Source of the DNA: Telmatactis stephensoni | Lineage: Eukaryota > Cnidaria > Anthozoa > Actiniaria > Isophelliidae | Length of the DNA stretch: 64,000 nucleotides | Direction: 5' to 3' | Assembly (NCBI GenBank): GCA_029948255.1 | Contig: JALIZF010001885.1 | Span: 868,001 to 932,000 of the forward strand | Shown: in pieces, positions 1 to 11,381 of the stretch | Numbering within the stretch: position 1 is the first letter of the stretch | Layout of the letters: the number at the start of each line of letters is the position of its first letter | The notes under the pieces: model-generated | Told to the model about the DNA's origin: nothing | The model's input: only the letters and a program-made list of their open reading frames with translations | Database searches by the model: none | Translations under genes and position numbers: made by a program

Positions 1-344
1 TGTCTGATAGCCATACGTTCGCAAAGTCTTTTAAAAAACAATTTGAGAGCCTTAAATACTTCTTTTAGTCAAGAAAGTACTTTGTCTTGTACTCGACAAA
101 TTTCAATTTATAAGAAGAACTATTGTTTCACTCCCCTCCACCTATAATATTTCCGCCAAGTCCTCGGCCTCACACAACTTCGTTTCAACTCCGGTAAAAC
201 TCTGGACGATAACCAACGAGGAACGCCTGGCATATTTCGATCTCTGAATATCGCGCGCGCTTTGCGATTTTTCAGTTATTTCTTCGAACAAAAAATCAGC
301 ACAAACAAAAATCAACACAAACAAAATTTTGACGTGCTCCCTTG

Positions 345-700
345 AACAGAACAGAACAGAACAGAACAGAACAGAACAGCACAGCACAGCACAGCACAGC
401 ACAGCACAGCACAGCACAGAACAGAACAGAACAGAACAGAACAGAACAGAACAGAACAGAACAGAACAGAACAGAACAGAACAGAACAGAACAGAACAGA
501 ACAGAACAGAACAGAACAGAACAGAACAGAACAGAACAGAACAGAACAGAACAGAACAGAACAGAACAGAACAGAACGGAACGGAACGGAACGGAACGGA
601 ACAGAACAGAACAGAACAGAACAGAACAGAACAGAACAGAACAGGACAGGACAGGACAGAACAGAAACAGAACAGAACAGAACAGAACAAAACAGAAGCA
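345..700. repeat. (ACAGA)n pentanucleotide array with variant blocks
   Basis: Seen directly: a nearly uninterrupted run of the 5-bp unit ACAGA. Variant units are clustered, not scattered: an ACAGC block near 377-415, an ACGGA block near 576-600 and an ACAGG block near 641-658. The long open frames on both strands here (FCSVL or NRTEQ periodic proteins) are by-products of the 5-bp period and are not genes. Confidence 0.97.
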
Positions 701-751
701 ATTCAACTTGTGTCAACTTGTTGGTAAAGAATTTGAGAAAGCTAAGAAGAA

Positions 752-759
752 AGGACGAA

Positions 760-822
<63 letters not shown>

Positions 823-956
823 CAAGCAAGCTAGAAAACAGTGAGGCGAGCAAGCGAGCAAGAAAAAAGAAAAAAGGGGAGGAAGAGAGAAATACGAAAT
901 AAAAAGAAGAACAGAGGAAGGAGGAAATAAGAAAGAAAGAAAGAAAAAAAGAGGGA

Positions 957-1008
<52 letters not shown>

Positions 1009-1318
1009 ATGAAGGGAATAAGGCAAGTAGAAAGGAGGGTAGGAATGCAGAAAGGAATGAAGGATAGATAGCAGAAGCAGTAGAGGAAGGCATAAGAGAA
1101 AGGAAGGCGAAAGAGGGGAAAAGGAAAGAAGGCAGGAGGGAAGGAAGGGAGTTAAATACAGAAGGAAGGACGGAAGGAATAAAGGAAGAACGTAAAGACA
1201 GAAAGAAGGAAGTGAATAAGAAGGAAAGAGGAAAGGAAGGAAGAAGGGAGAAAAGAAAGAAAGAAAAGAAAGAAGGACTGAAGAACGGAAAGAAGGAACA
1301 AATGAAGGGAAAGAAAAA
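752..1318. repeat. (GAAA)n and degenerate purine-rich tract
   Basis: Perfect GAAA runs at about 757-822 and 957-1008 are embedded in about 550 bp of almost pure purine on the plus strand (GAAGGA, GGAAA). Long minus-strand frames rich in Ser, Phe and Leu are artefacts of this composition. Nothing gene-like is seen from 1 to 1650 apart from these repeats. Confidence 0.95.
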
Positions 1319-1655
1319 ATGAAAGAAATGAAACTAATTAATCCTTTGTTAACATTTTTCAGCCTGGTATTTGGGCAAAAAAAAGGGAGCGCTACCTTTC
1401 CTGCTAGCACAGGTTCCCTGGCAGGGGTCAACGTGGATACCTCAAACCAGGTTGGTTTTCCCATCAGGACAGCTGTACAAACAATGTTAATTGTTGGCAG
1501 AAAATTCCATGCTTTTGATCTGATCAGTAAAACTGATCTTTGATTATTATGGTCGGTTTTATTGGTACTTTTTCATATACACGTTTTTTTGAAACTAGTT
1601 GCGGACATTGTCTAGGCAACAGTTCCTGATGAACTATAAAGATAGTGTGTGTGTT

Positions 1656-2918
1656 TTAGTGCCTCAAACTATAAAACTTCTTGAACACTTCGCAGTTCTG
1701 CGTGATGATCCATTTCTGACAGTTGGTTAGGACTTTGTTGACTTCCTTCTTTTGGGCAAGGTCAGAAAGTTCTTTCTCTAGTGTGCTGTTGAAATCTCCC
1801 AAGAAGTTGAACACTATATTGATTTGCTTGATCTCGTAGTCGGGGTAGAGCTTGTGGAGTCCTAGTCGTAGGTCCAAGTACTTTCTCTTCTTATAATCAT
1901 TCCTGTCGTTGATCTGTCCGATGTTGCACACAGTTCCTTCCACAAGTATGATTTTCTTGCTTATTTTTTCAAAGATTGTCATATCCGGTTTGTTTGCGCC
2001 GTTCTCAGGTGCTTTGTCTATGTAGATGGGTGTGTCCCAGAGTATTTTCGCTTGGTCGTTTTCAGTACTTGTTTTGGGGATCGCTTGTTTATACCAGGCT
2101 TTGGATTCATCGTTTTCTATGTTATATAATGACAATAGGAAATGGTATACCGGTCTTAGCATTCTATCGTGTCTCGACTTATAGATTGTTTGGGCTATAG
2201 CAGAGCAACCACACAATAGATGTGGGATGGTTTCTTCTGCACTGTGACACAACGTGCATGTTAGATCCAAGCCTCGCTCTTGTTGTTTCTTTACTCTGTA
2301 TACTTTTGTAGTGGCCAGTTGCTGTAATATGCTAGTGTGTACACTCAGTACGACATCAGGTATGTTTTTCCATTTCATGGTTGGGTTAAAGTTGTGCTTA
2401 GAGATGTCGGTGTCTTTCCAACGTTGTGTGACGTAGTTGCCAAGCCACAGCTGTTCGGAGACTTTTTGCTGATACTCTTTGTCTGTTGCCTCTTTGAGTT
2501 GCTGTTGGATATACTTTGGGCTGCTGATCTTTAACACAATTTGTTTCTCGCCCATTTTTACTGTGGTACATTTCAGCCGTTCGTTGAATGTAGTATCTAA
2601 GTTTAGTTGTTGGGCGTAAGTTTTCGCATCCTTTATTACTGATCTCCTCTTTTTTTCTTCTTTGGCGTCTTGAAAGGTTCTCACTACTTCTATATGGGGA
2701 TCTTTACTTGTTGTGATGTAGTGTGCAGTTTTTATCTTTGTAGCTTTATATTGTACCTCTATTTCCTTCAGGCCACGACCTCCCAAATCTGGCGATAAAT
2801 ATAACATCGGGTTTGACTCATGGTTGTGCTTGCCTTTGTTTTGTGCTATTATTGCTCGGGTTTTTCTGTCTAGTTCTTGTAGATCTTCAATCGCCCATTC
2901 GCACGACCACATGACCAC
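1656..2918 (-). mobile_element. 5'-truncated non-LTR retrotransposon, C-terminal zinc knuckle and restriction-like endonuclease
   Basis: An uninterrupted frame of about 420 residues encodes the C-terminal third of a LINE polyprotein. Visible parts in order: a post-RT region with the GGRGL motif; a zinc-knuckle-like C-x2-C cluster (TCTLC ... HLLCGC) followed by the RHDRML motif; then a PD-(D/E)xK-type endonuclease core with KPDMTIF, and the acidic residue in ILVEGTV. This order is known from R2/R4/Dong-type elements, which use a restriction-like endonuclease in place of an APE. The RT core is absent. The frame starts with GTG directly after an in-frame stop at the border of a (TTA)n tract, so this is a 5'-truncated copy and not a host gene. 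The frame is intact to its stop, which suggests a fairly young insertion. The exact clade is inferred. Confidence 0.8.
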
Positions 2919-2920
2919 AG

Positions 2921-3080
<160 letters not shown>

Positions 3081-3165
3081 TAGCTCCCAATTTTGTACGC
3101 CGGTATTGGTGCAAACTTCGTTGCACGTTGACGAGCTAAAAAAAAGACTTTTAATAATGTAATGA

Positions 3166-3397
3166 GGCGCGGAAATACGGGGAACAAAATCAAACAACAT
3201 TTCACGCGACATAGTTGTATTGCAAGTTGCAGAGCAAATGTTGCTGGTATTACCACCACTTCTACTTTGTACAACAAGGAAATCTGTTGCGCACGAGGTG
3301 TAATACGAGCAACATTTGCTCTGCAACTTGCAACGCAACAATTTTTCACGAAATGTTGCATTATTTTGTTGCCCGTATTATTTCCACACCTTTAGGT
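3166..3397. mobile_element. MITE with long terminal and internal inverted repeats
   Basis: The left end GGCGCGGAAATACGGGGAAC is matched in inverse by a right end reading GTTGCCCGTATTATTTCCAC. A second internal pair (GCAAATGTTGCTGGTATTAC against GTAATACGAGCAACATTTGC) makes a cruciform. No coding capacity. A related copy lies at 13680-13880. Confidence 0.8.
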
Positions 3398-5052
3398 AGC
3401 TCCATATAGTTTAGCACACACGCGCGTGCAAGATCATGAGCATGCGCAACACTGGAACTTGAAGAATTTTTATTTTGGTGACATCACGCCGCGTAGGCGA
3501 GGGAGGAGGGGGGCTGAAACTCTAAAACTTCACGGTTAAGTAAAAACGTAAAGTCCTTGCTAATCTACGTTGGTTGGATTGTTTGATGCGAAAAAATATC
3601 TTGATTTTTAGTACGCGGGTTTCATGTTCAATAGATGTTTTGTTTCATCTACGATCGGCTTATTATCTGGGATTGAAAGATTTACAATTTCCGTTACGAG
3701 AAAAACAATTTGTACACGTTATATATGTAAGATCGCGCATAGATGGAGCTCGATAGTGGAAAGTAATTATAGCAGGAAGATTCCTGCCAGAGTCTCTGTT
3801 GCATAGAGCGTTCTAATTGTTTTACAGTTTCCTTCCATCTCCTTCGTGTGGGGCAGTTCTCGCCTTCCACTATCTTTGTTTAACCCAAGGAGATCTCATG
3901 GTCTCTAGATAGCACATATTATGAGTTTCTATTTGTTGGGAGACAAGTTGCACGACCCATGTTAGATGTATTTTGAACTTGTCAAAAATTATCGCAAAAA
4001 GTAGAAGCAAGAGAAATTGTTGTAAGATCTTTGCTGGGCTACCACTCCCAGAATTTGTTGCAGGTTTTTGCGCACATTTCCTATTCTACTTCTCTTACAA
4101 CTCCCAAAAACAAAAAGCTTGCAACTTGCAACAATTTTTTTCGCGAAACAATTAGTTGTACGAAAATACGCTACATGAAACGGCGCCTTTACTTTTGTGC
4201 AGTTTTGTTTTGGCTTTACTTCAGAGCGTCTCTCGATGTTTAACGTTAAGTAAATCTAACAATTTTAGTTACTTGGTAGTCTCCCTCGAAGCCGTGTTTA
4301 GCCTCGTGACGACCCTGGGTTACAGTGCGTGCAAAAAAATGTCATGGCCCGTCAAAAGCCCGTCATGACGAAAAGGTTTTTTTTCCGGCACAAAAGAAGA
4401 TGCATGAGCCCTGACCCTAGCTCATTACACAAACTGTTTATAGCTTACGAGTACCGTCGTAAAATCTTTATTAGGGATTATTATAGGGATTTATTTCATT
4501 CAATTCTAACCTCCAAAACATTTGATTACGCAACATTTTCTTATCTTGAGTTTATTTGCGCGAATTCCTATATAAAATCTGTTGGAGCCATACGCTTTTT
4601 TAGGAGACTGGTAGGTTACGGACACTTTGTTATACGGTGGCCTGGTTGATAAACTGCAATTTTTTGATGTAAACAAACGAAGTAAGGAGTTTTATGACAA
4701 GGGCTGGTTTTCATGAGTGACATGCAGAAGAGGCATATAAAAGATAGAATTCCCCTAGACTCCGCAGTATAAAATGGCAGATAGTCCCGATACGTTGCTG
4801 CTTGCACAATCGCTTGCTCGCTTGCTAGCTGGCATTGAATCAGAGGAGAAATTCTGCAAAATATACAGTAATATAAACTGCAAGATTAAAAACAGGCATA
4901 GAAACTCATTGATTCGCAAATGAACGAAGAACGGTGTACGGAGGGAAGACACTAGAATAATCTTTTTATTAACTGCGCTTAAAATATTTTTCTGGGATAA
5001 TCCGGAATATATTTCTATTCCAGAATATGGTCAGTCGAACGCATCCTAGAGT

Positions 5053-5192
5053 GGAATTCGTATGACTGTGAAAACGGCACCGCACGGCCATGGTACGGTT
5101 ACGGAGGAATATCGAATGTTTTAATAGACATCACGGCACTGAAACGGTCACGGCACGGGGCGGAACGTTTCACACTCATACGAAATCTACTT
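5053..5192. mobile_element. MITE with CGTATGAGTGTGAAA-type ends
   Basis: The left arm TTCGTATGACTGTGAAAACG is mirrored by a right arm reading CGTTTCACACTCATACGAAA. The centre is rich in CACGGCAC / GGTCACGG words. Two relatives occur at 21955-22385 (interrupted) and 23080-23224. Confidence 0.75.
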
Positions 5193-5647
5193 TAATTGTG
5201 TTGTGTGCGTAACATGAAATAAAACCCGGACAATTTCAGTGTGTAAAACGTAGAGAGAATCATTTCAATCGACAATAGTGGTTTCTGATTTAGAAGACAA
5301 CGCTGACAGTTTCCTCATTTCAATCATGGACATTCTTGAATCTGAAAATAAAATGCAGTTCTTAGTTAGTTCTTTGTTATAAACAAACTGAAGAGTAAAA
5401 ACTGAGGAGTAACGCGCATTTCGAGGGGGATACTATACGCAGCTGCGTCGCCACACAAAGCTAAACCCACAACTATAAGCTTGTTTGGCCACGGTCACAT
5501 CCAAATTAATTGTATACTTAAACGTTCTGTACGTTGTACGTTGATCTGACCATGGCCTTTGTTAGTTGGCCTTTGCGTAACCAAACGTCTGCGGATGCGT
5601 ATAGTAGCATATAGAACTGAGAAGGGGAAGGTAGCTACTTTTCCCTT

Positions 5648-5686
5648 CCCCCCCCCCCCCCCCCCCCCCCCCCACACACACACACC
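5648..5686. repeat. Poly-C tract followed by (CA)n
   Basis: A homopolymer C run of about 26 bases and a short ACACAC run. The interval 3400-5790 around it otherwise holds only a MITE (5053-5192) and no supported gene. Confidence 0.95.
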
Positions 5687-5796
5687 CCTCAGCACCTCGT
5701 CTCCCCAGCCCCCTCCCCTAGAGGACACCGCATCATCAGACGGTTGCATGACAGATGTAAGATAATATAAAATATAAAGCAAGTTGTTCTCCGTCA

Positions 5797-6016
5797 TCAG
5801 TAAGGCAATGTACCTGAAGCAATATACTTCTGAATGAGCAAGGTCAGCTGACGTATTCCCATACTCGTTACCAGTCTTTTGATTGAGTCGCGGTACTGGT
5901 GACTGCAGGACACATAGACCAGCGGGTTTAGTAGCGGGTTTAGGTGAGCAATGAGTTCGGTTATGTAGTAAGAATAACTATTGATTTCTGATGGACCACG
6001 AATCACCACTATGGCT
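5797..6016 (-). CDS. GPCR exon 2: TM7, NPxxY and short C-tail
   Basis: Encodes ITELIAHLNPLLNPLVY and a basic helix-8 segment (HQYRDSIKRL), then a short tail ending TLPY and a stop. Without this exon the upstream frame lacks TM7, which is the main evidence for the splice. The intron between the exons (about 1.2 kb) carries a TTAA-flanked MITE and a (GAT)n tract. Confidence 0.82.
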
Positions 6017-6385
6017 CTGTAGATCTAATTTGAAATTAAAGATAAAATTACACAAGAAGTGCAAGTAAGATGACATCCCATCTTTTATATATCAATAGAG
6101 CTAATGGCACAGACATTGATTTTTTCAAAATCATTAATTGAATTATATTTAGAAGCTAAGAACAAAATGGATTCCGGTTAGCTAGTAACAACTGAATTTC
6201 CATAGGTTTCCTTCTCATGAATTCACCTGCATAATCGCATATTAAAATCATCTAAACAACAGATTTTCCGTTGTTTATTTCGGTTTCCGCTTCATTTCCA
6301 GTGATTTGAAAGGGTCAAAATATCTTATCTGTGCAGTTAACAATATATGTGTTATGTTTATGAAATATTAATAATAGTAATAATA

Positions 6386-6420
<35 letters not shown>

Positions 6421-8075
6421 AAATTTAATACTTATAGCGCGCATATCTTCATTTACATATGTATCATGTGCGGGCGCGCATGATACTTTGGGCAACACAT
6501 ACAGCAAAATTAAATTTGGTTGTTCAATTTACTGACAAGCTGCACGTAATCTATCCGGCCTGAAATTCTTAAGGCATGGCCACAAATGTAATGAGCATTC
6601 ACTTCAAACTCACGATAGGATCAATGAAAAAACGACTGAAACGAACGAACGAAACAAACAAACGAACGAACAAAGGAACAAAAGAATGTACAAACAAAGG
6701 AATTGAAAGAACGTACAAATGAACAAACGAACGAACGAATAAATTGAGAAACGTGCAAGTAACAAAGAAAGCAAGCACGCACGCAAGCCAGCAAGCCAAA
6801 CAATCATAAATACACAAACTTTAAAGGTGATGTTACACGGGTCGATTCGCAACAACGATTTTCCGCGCAACACTTGGTCAAATTGATAATTTTGCGTTAA
6901 AAGTTTTTAAAATTCATATCAAACATTTGCAACTTGCAATTGTTCACTAAGCAAAAATATTGCTAAAATATTTGCGTTTTGTATTTTCCACGGCATAAAC
7001 ATTACGGACAACATTTGTTGCGCGGAAAATCGTTGTTGCGAATCGACCCGCCGTATAACATCACCTTAACTTGTGAGCAAACAAAGCGCGCGCTCTCCAT
7101 CAGTCCTGAAAGCTTTACATCGCTAATCCTCAATGATTTTACCCAACAAAAAAACATATATTTTAACCCAGGATAAAACATATCGCTCAGAACTAACATG
7201 GTCGACCGGACCGGCTGACCTGACAGGTTGTTCAAGTCTAACCTGACCCGAGCTAGGGGAGGGATCGGAAGTTGAACTGCGAGTAGCAAACTCACCAAGA
7301 AAGGGAGAAAGCAGATACAGTATAACAACACGATGACTGCTGTCATAGTAGCAAAACCTTCTTCTCGTTTATTCATGGTGTTCACTCCAACTCCTCTTTG
7401 TTGTTGGACGGACAAACTGCTGCTGACCTTCCGCTTCTTTTTTACCACAATGGCCACTACAATACTGAAATAAACCATAGCCAGTGTCACGATGAACCCC
7501 TCGCTGATAGTTATATACACTAATGTTAGATCCTTTGGGTGTGCAGGGGTAACGTCTAGGGCGCAGTAAAGTCCCAAATCATGAAGACGAAATCTCCCGA
7601 GTCCCATCAAAGGCAGAACCAAATGACAGCAGCCCCAGATAAATGCCACGATCAATGCTTTCTTGATACGAATATAAGTGACGTTATTACGATAAAATAA
7701 AGGGTTGTTCACAGCCAGGAATCGCAGAAGGCACATAATCGTTACTATCATAGCAGACCAGCCCAGGAATGCCGTGGACAGGAAAGCTGTTATACTACAA
7801 GATACTTGACCGCCAACCCAGTTACATTGGATAAAAGATGTCAAAGACATTGGTATACTTGAGAGAGGAATGAAACAGTCACTTAAAATTAGCGTCTTGA
7901 CGATCAGGTGGAAACGATTTTTCTCAAGGCCTGGTATTCTCCATATTGCCAATGCAGTTACAAAGTTAGATAAGAAAGTAACAATGTGAATAGCCATCAT
8001 GAGAAAAAAATAAACTGATTTCTCGTCACACAGTCGGCTGTCGGTACTATATCCTGACTGATTCGTTGAATTCAT
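5797..8075 (-). CDS. Class A (rhodopsin-like) G-protein-coupled receptor, two exons, orphan
   Basis: Seven-helix receptor built from exon 8075-7243 and exon 6016-5797, about 350 residues. I chose the ATG at 8075, which gives an extracellular N-terminus MNSTNQSGYSTD with two N-glycosylation sequons; an in-frame ATG at 8168 would add 31 residues. Visible class A marks: LSD in TM2, the TM3 cysteine (GGQVSC) and an ECL2 cysteine (YCALDV), TM6 FLPF, and TM7 NPLVY supplied by exon 2. Splice sites: donor CAG|GTTAG, acceptor CTACAG|AGCC, phase 2, in frame. Oddity: the DRY motif at the end of TM3 is replaced by LRF (MCLLRFLAV). The opsin lysine position in TM7 is His, so it is not an opsin. Ligand unknown; likely a plasma-membrane orphan receptor of the expanded cnidarian class A set (inference). 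Confidence 0.85.
6120..6330. repeat. Interspersed repeat A, copy 1
   Basis: Shares blocks in the same order and orientation with 11382-12290: AGAAGCTAAGAACAAAATGG at about 6151, then AAAATCATCTAAACAACAGA at about 6243, and TTTCGGTTTCCGCTTC at about 6281. It sits in the GPCR intron. Confidence 0.65.
6386..6421. repeat. (GAT)n microsatellite
   Basis: Twelve or so ATG/GAT trinucleotides after a short TAA run, inside the GPCR intron. Confidence 0.95.
6640..6800. repeat. Degenerate (GAAC/AAAC)n tract
   Basis: GAACGAAC, AAACAAAC and GCAAGCACGCA words form a low-complexity stretch. Minus-strand frames rich in Phe, Val, Cys and Ser are artefacts. Confidence 0.8.
6821..7069. mobile_element. TTAA-flanked MITE (piggyBac-like target site) with about 45-bp TIRs
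   Basis: TTAA at 6821-6824 and 7066-7069 brackets ends AGGTGATGTTACACGGGTCG and CGACCCGCCGTATAACATCA. The inverted repeats continue through GATTCGCAACAACGATTTTC and its complement. No ORF. It lies in the GPCR intron. The TTAA duplication is typical of piggyBac-related elements; family membership is inferred. Confidence 0.85.
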
Positions 8076-8168
8076 GTTGATAAAATGTCGCAATGCTTTT
8101 GTTTCGTGCAGGGGCCCTCCAAAAAACGCCAAAAGCTCTCGTCCCAAATGCCTGGTTTCAGATTCCAA
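7243..8168 (-). CDS. GPCR exon 1: N-terminus to TM6 and ECL3
   Basis: Encodes helices TM1-TM6. The longer open frame starts at 8168 with MESETRHLG; the internal ATG at 8075 precedes the glycosylation sequons and is the more receptor-like start. The exon ends after PPLARV-R. The frame runs on to 7002 but there it reads intron and MITE sequence, so the C-terminal 75 or so residues of the raw frame are not protein. Confidence 0.8.
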
Positions 8169-9688
8169 ATCTTTTTAAGTTTTCGTCGATTTTTCTTGTC
8201 CTTTATGTAGCTACTTTTATCATATATAGACATATGAAATGATAAATGGTTGTTACGTGCTGTCTGATAAAATATCGAATGTTTTAGTTATTTGTAATTA
8301 GGTGTTTTTGTGTTGTTTGCCTTGCCAGACTCTAATGGCTGCAGTTGTCGGTCGTAAAGAAGAAAAGTATACCAAGGGTGTTTGTGTTTGTACAACACGG
8401 AAAGCCAAATCCTTTTGTTTTGAAGCCTTTGTCGCCCTCTATTCATGACAATTCCGGCCTAATCAAATACACTGGATTGTGATCTAAAAAAGCTGACTTT
8501 TACATCAATATGTCGACAGGAAAGTCAAAAATATTGTCATTTCATTGACATATGATCCATCTCGAGATTGATTTCAAAAAAGGACGAGATCTTGGATGTC
8601 TTCAATTTGAAATTATAGCACTGCACACATACAAGCAGCTAGATAAACACTGGTATTGCCTAATCATACCATATATTCTAAGGAATAGTGTGTCCTCATT
8701 TTACCATGATGTTTGACAGCGTTCTTTTTATCACAAGAATTTAGTTTTATTGGGAAAAATTATGCAAGCGGGACTCAAGCCCGATCTACACCACATCGTG
8801 TTGATTTTGTTGACCTGATTGGGGGTGCTGATACCCAAAATAATCGGCCCGCATGCCAAAATTTAGGGGTACCGTGTCATAAAAAGGTCGTCAAGTAAAT
8901 ATGGCTTCAATTTCATTTTTTCAGGTGCCAATTCTAGTAACAACTAATCTAGGCATAGTTAATATAGATCTAGGAAAAGAATTCTTATAGATAGCTTGTT
9001 ACAACCTACTAGCTAACGATCGGAAAAAATCTACAAACTATGAATTAACAATATCAGATGATAGACCATACCAATGAGAAGAATACTCCTTACTGAAAAA
9101 AGAACAATATAAGCGTTCACTGAAGAAAATAGTTGTCTGAAATTATCAGTATTTCCGATGCAAACGTTGAGATCGATAATATCTTTTATGTCATCAATTC
9201 CTAGTATTCTTGTGTTTGGCTGGTAAGCTGAACTGAAAAAATAGATATCGCGAAAGCATGATCTGCGGGTTCCTGGTGGCAGGGGTGGCAGAGATCCGTC
9301 GCGTTAGCCGGGTTCGCATTCTAACCAAGATTAGAGCCCTTAAAAAGCCTTGATTGCAAGGAATATTATAGTGATCGTCATGGCAACAGTTTTAGTTCTT
9401 ATCTTCGTGATATCATTTCCGAAAAAGTATGCAAAAGCCTCAAAATTTACTCAGAAAAACGGATGAGTTTCATCAAGTTGGTCATCCTGTGGTACATCTC
9501 ACCACAGCGATCCCAAACTTCAAGTCCGAGCAGTGAGCACAAGGGACGCCATCTTGTCAAAATACAAATAACTTATGTAAAACAAAGGCGTTTCTTATAG
9601 TCAAGGAGTCAAGAGAAAGATGTAATAGCTCATTTCTGCAAACTAAATGCCAATAAGTTGCTAACAAAGCCGGTGAATTTCAAGGAAC

Positions 9689-10129
9689 ATGATGTTATCA
9701 CGTTGTTTTATTCAAGTTTCTAGAAGCAGTCTGATCTTCGTCCGAACCTACGCTCGAAGAAAACACCCACAACTACTTACTTCAGTTGATGTTAAACGCA
9801 GTCTTTGTACTGCTGTTAACAAAGAGGAATATGCCAATAAAGGAAACAGCAACTCTAAAGGAAAACAACGAACACCAGATGAACAAGCAGCACAACAACG
9901 TCGTGCACGTCAAGTTTCTGTGATGATTGGTTCGGCTGTTGGATTTCTAGGAGGGTCTTATGTATTATATAGAAAACTGACTAAAAACAAAGCGAAAGCA
10001 GAGCCTGTTTATATTAAAGAGAATCAAAAACTTGATGAACTTAATCAGGATAGTGAAGACGGCTCAAAAGTTGATGGGAAAGAAGAGGAAGGGGCCAAGA
10101 AAAAACGACAAAGTTTTAAGGCTCGAAGA
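9689..10129 (+). CDS. MICU1: MICU1-like exon 1: targeting peptide, membrane segment, basic linker
   Basis: ATG-ATG start; the second ATG is equivalent. The frame reads on past 10129 to 10228, but those codons follow a clear GTAAGC donor and run into a G-rich repeat, so they are taken as intron. Compared with vertebrate MICU1 the linker before KKKRQSFK is longer and rich in Gln, Asn and Lys. Confidence 0.8.
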
Positions 10130-11374
10130 GTAAGCATTGCTAATATATGCAAGCCCCAGGGAGAGGGAGAGGGGGGGCAGGCAAACCCAGGGGAATTCGA
10201 CATTTTTGTTGATGCCAAAGTTAATTAAATTCCCCACCCTCGGGCATCTTAATAATGTCAAACTCTATACTTTTATACGATTTTTTTTCTCTTGGTCAAT
10301 TCAAGATGACAGCCATAATATCAAATTCCCTATATACCCAGGGGACAACTCCAAAAGTCAAATTCCTATCCCCCCTCCCCCCCCCCCCCCCCCCCCCCCC
10401 CCTCCACTTAGGGCTAAACATGTACAGGAATGGAGACCATTCTCTCTAAGGCAGAGCAGACATCCATATAATTAGGAGAAGTTCTTACTGACCACCTGAG
10501 AAAGGCGTCTGTCTTGGAGACGACTTACATGTACATGTATGTGATATTTAAACTGGGGGGATGGATTAGGCAGGCCTGACTGCCTTAATTAGAGGGGGTG
10601 TCCACTTCATAGAGCAAGGATAGCCAAGTTGTACTATACAACCTTCAAATATGAGATTCACATTCCGACTCCTGTTGTCATGCAAATCACATCCTTGTTT
10701 TGAGTTCCACTAATCTATGAGACTTTCAATCAGCAGAGAACAGAATACTTACATTACAATGTACTTACATATTGTAGGGCATACTGGCTGCCCATTGAAA
10801 CAAAGCTTTTGGGTGAATGGGTACAAATGTAGATTATCACCTAAATTGAATATATACTGACAGTGAATCAAGTTTGACATAGAGCAGTTTATTGAAAGTG
10901 ACACTTTAACCATTTTCATTCTATCTAATCTCTAATTATGATGTCATCAAAGAGAGAATGTAATTAACTATCAATTAGAGTGTAATTAACATCAGTGAGT
11001 TCACATTAAACATCAGTCTTGGAAACCCCAAACAAGTCTGCTGCCTGTTCTGCCCCACCAACGGGTTTTCAAGACAGACACATGACATTGACATTTTTGT
11101 ATGGCTGAAAAGAAAGAGTCTGTCTGAGTCATGCTACAATTCCACCAATGGTGCAAAAACATGATGTTTTTAATTGTGTGTCAGCATTTTACACAATACT
11201 TATTAAACAAAATGTCTATGATCATATATGACACAATCAAAACACTGAATCATGATACAACACATAGATGAACTGCTCTATTGATATTCATTGTAGGTAA
11301 TCGAGTATGAGAACAGGATTCGACAGTACAGTACACCAGACAAGGTGTTCAGATATTTTGCAACACTGAAAGTT
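9689..11374 (+). CDS. MICU1: MICU1-like mitochondrial calcium-uptake regulator, first two coding exons only
   Basis: Exon 1 (9689-10129, 147 codons) has an arginine-rich, acid-poor N-terminus ([21 protein letters not shown]) typical of mitochondrial targeting, a hydrophobic segment [19 protein letters not shown], a Lys/Glu-rich linker and [11 protein letters not shown]. Exon 2 (11297-11374) encodes [20 protein letters not shown], then FATLKV, which closely matches the conserved start of the mature MICU1 domain. Donor AGA|GTAAGC and acceptor TTGTAG|GTA join in phase 0. MICU1 gates the mitochondrial calcium uniporter from the intermembrane space through EF hands. No EF-hand exon is visible downstream, exon 2 lacks a good donor, and a repeat begins at its end. 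It is either a 5' fragment or pseudogene, or the rest is unrecognised or displaced in assembly. Confidence 0.8.
10370..10402. repeat. Poly-C tract in MICU1-like intron
   Basis: About 30 C residues with one T. A similar C-run occurs at 5648. The flanking intron 10130-11296 shows no further exon. Confidence 0.95.
11297..11374 (+). CDS. MICU1: MICU1-like exon 2: YENRIR...FRYFATLKV block
   Basis: 26 codons of the strongly conserved MICU1 core. The next base pairs read GTTGTTCAATTTC, a poor donor, and similarity to interspersed repeat A begins within a few bases. Confidence 0.85.
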
Positions 11375-11381
11375 GTTCAAT

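Noticed and set aside
142..902. Long frames of FCSVL and NRTEQ repeats on both strands
   Set aside because: A 5-bp repeat leaves several frames open by chance; no non-repetitive domain is present.
713..1464. Ser/Phe/Leu-rich minus-strand ORF of 240 codons
   Set aside because: Direct translation of a purine tract on the opposite strand.
7002..7242. C-terminal 80 residues of the raw GPCR frame
   Set aside because: They read intron and a TTAA-flanked MITE. TM7 is supplied by the downstream exon instead.
10130..10228. C-terminal extension of MICU1-like exon 1
   Set aside because: It follows a good GTAAGC donor and runs into a G-rich repeat; the phase-0 join to exon 2 recovers the family sequence.
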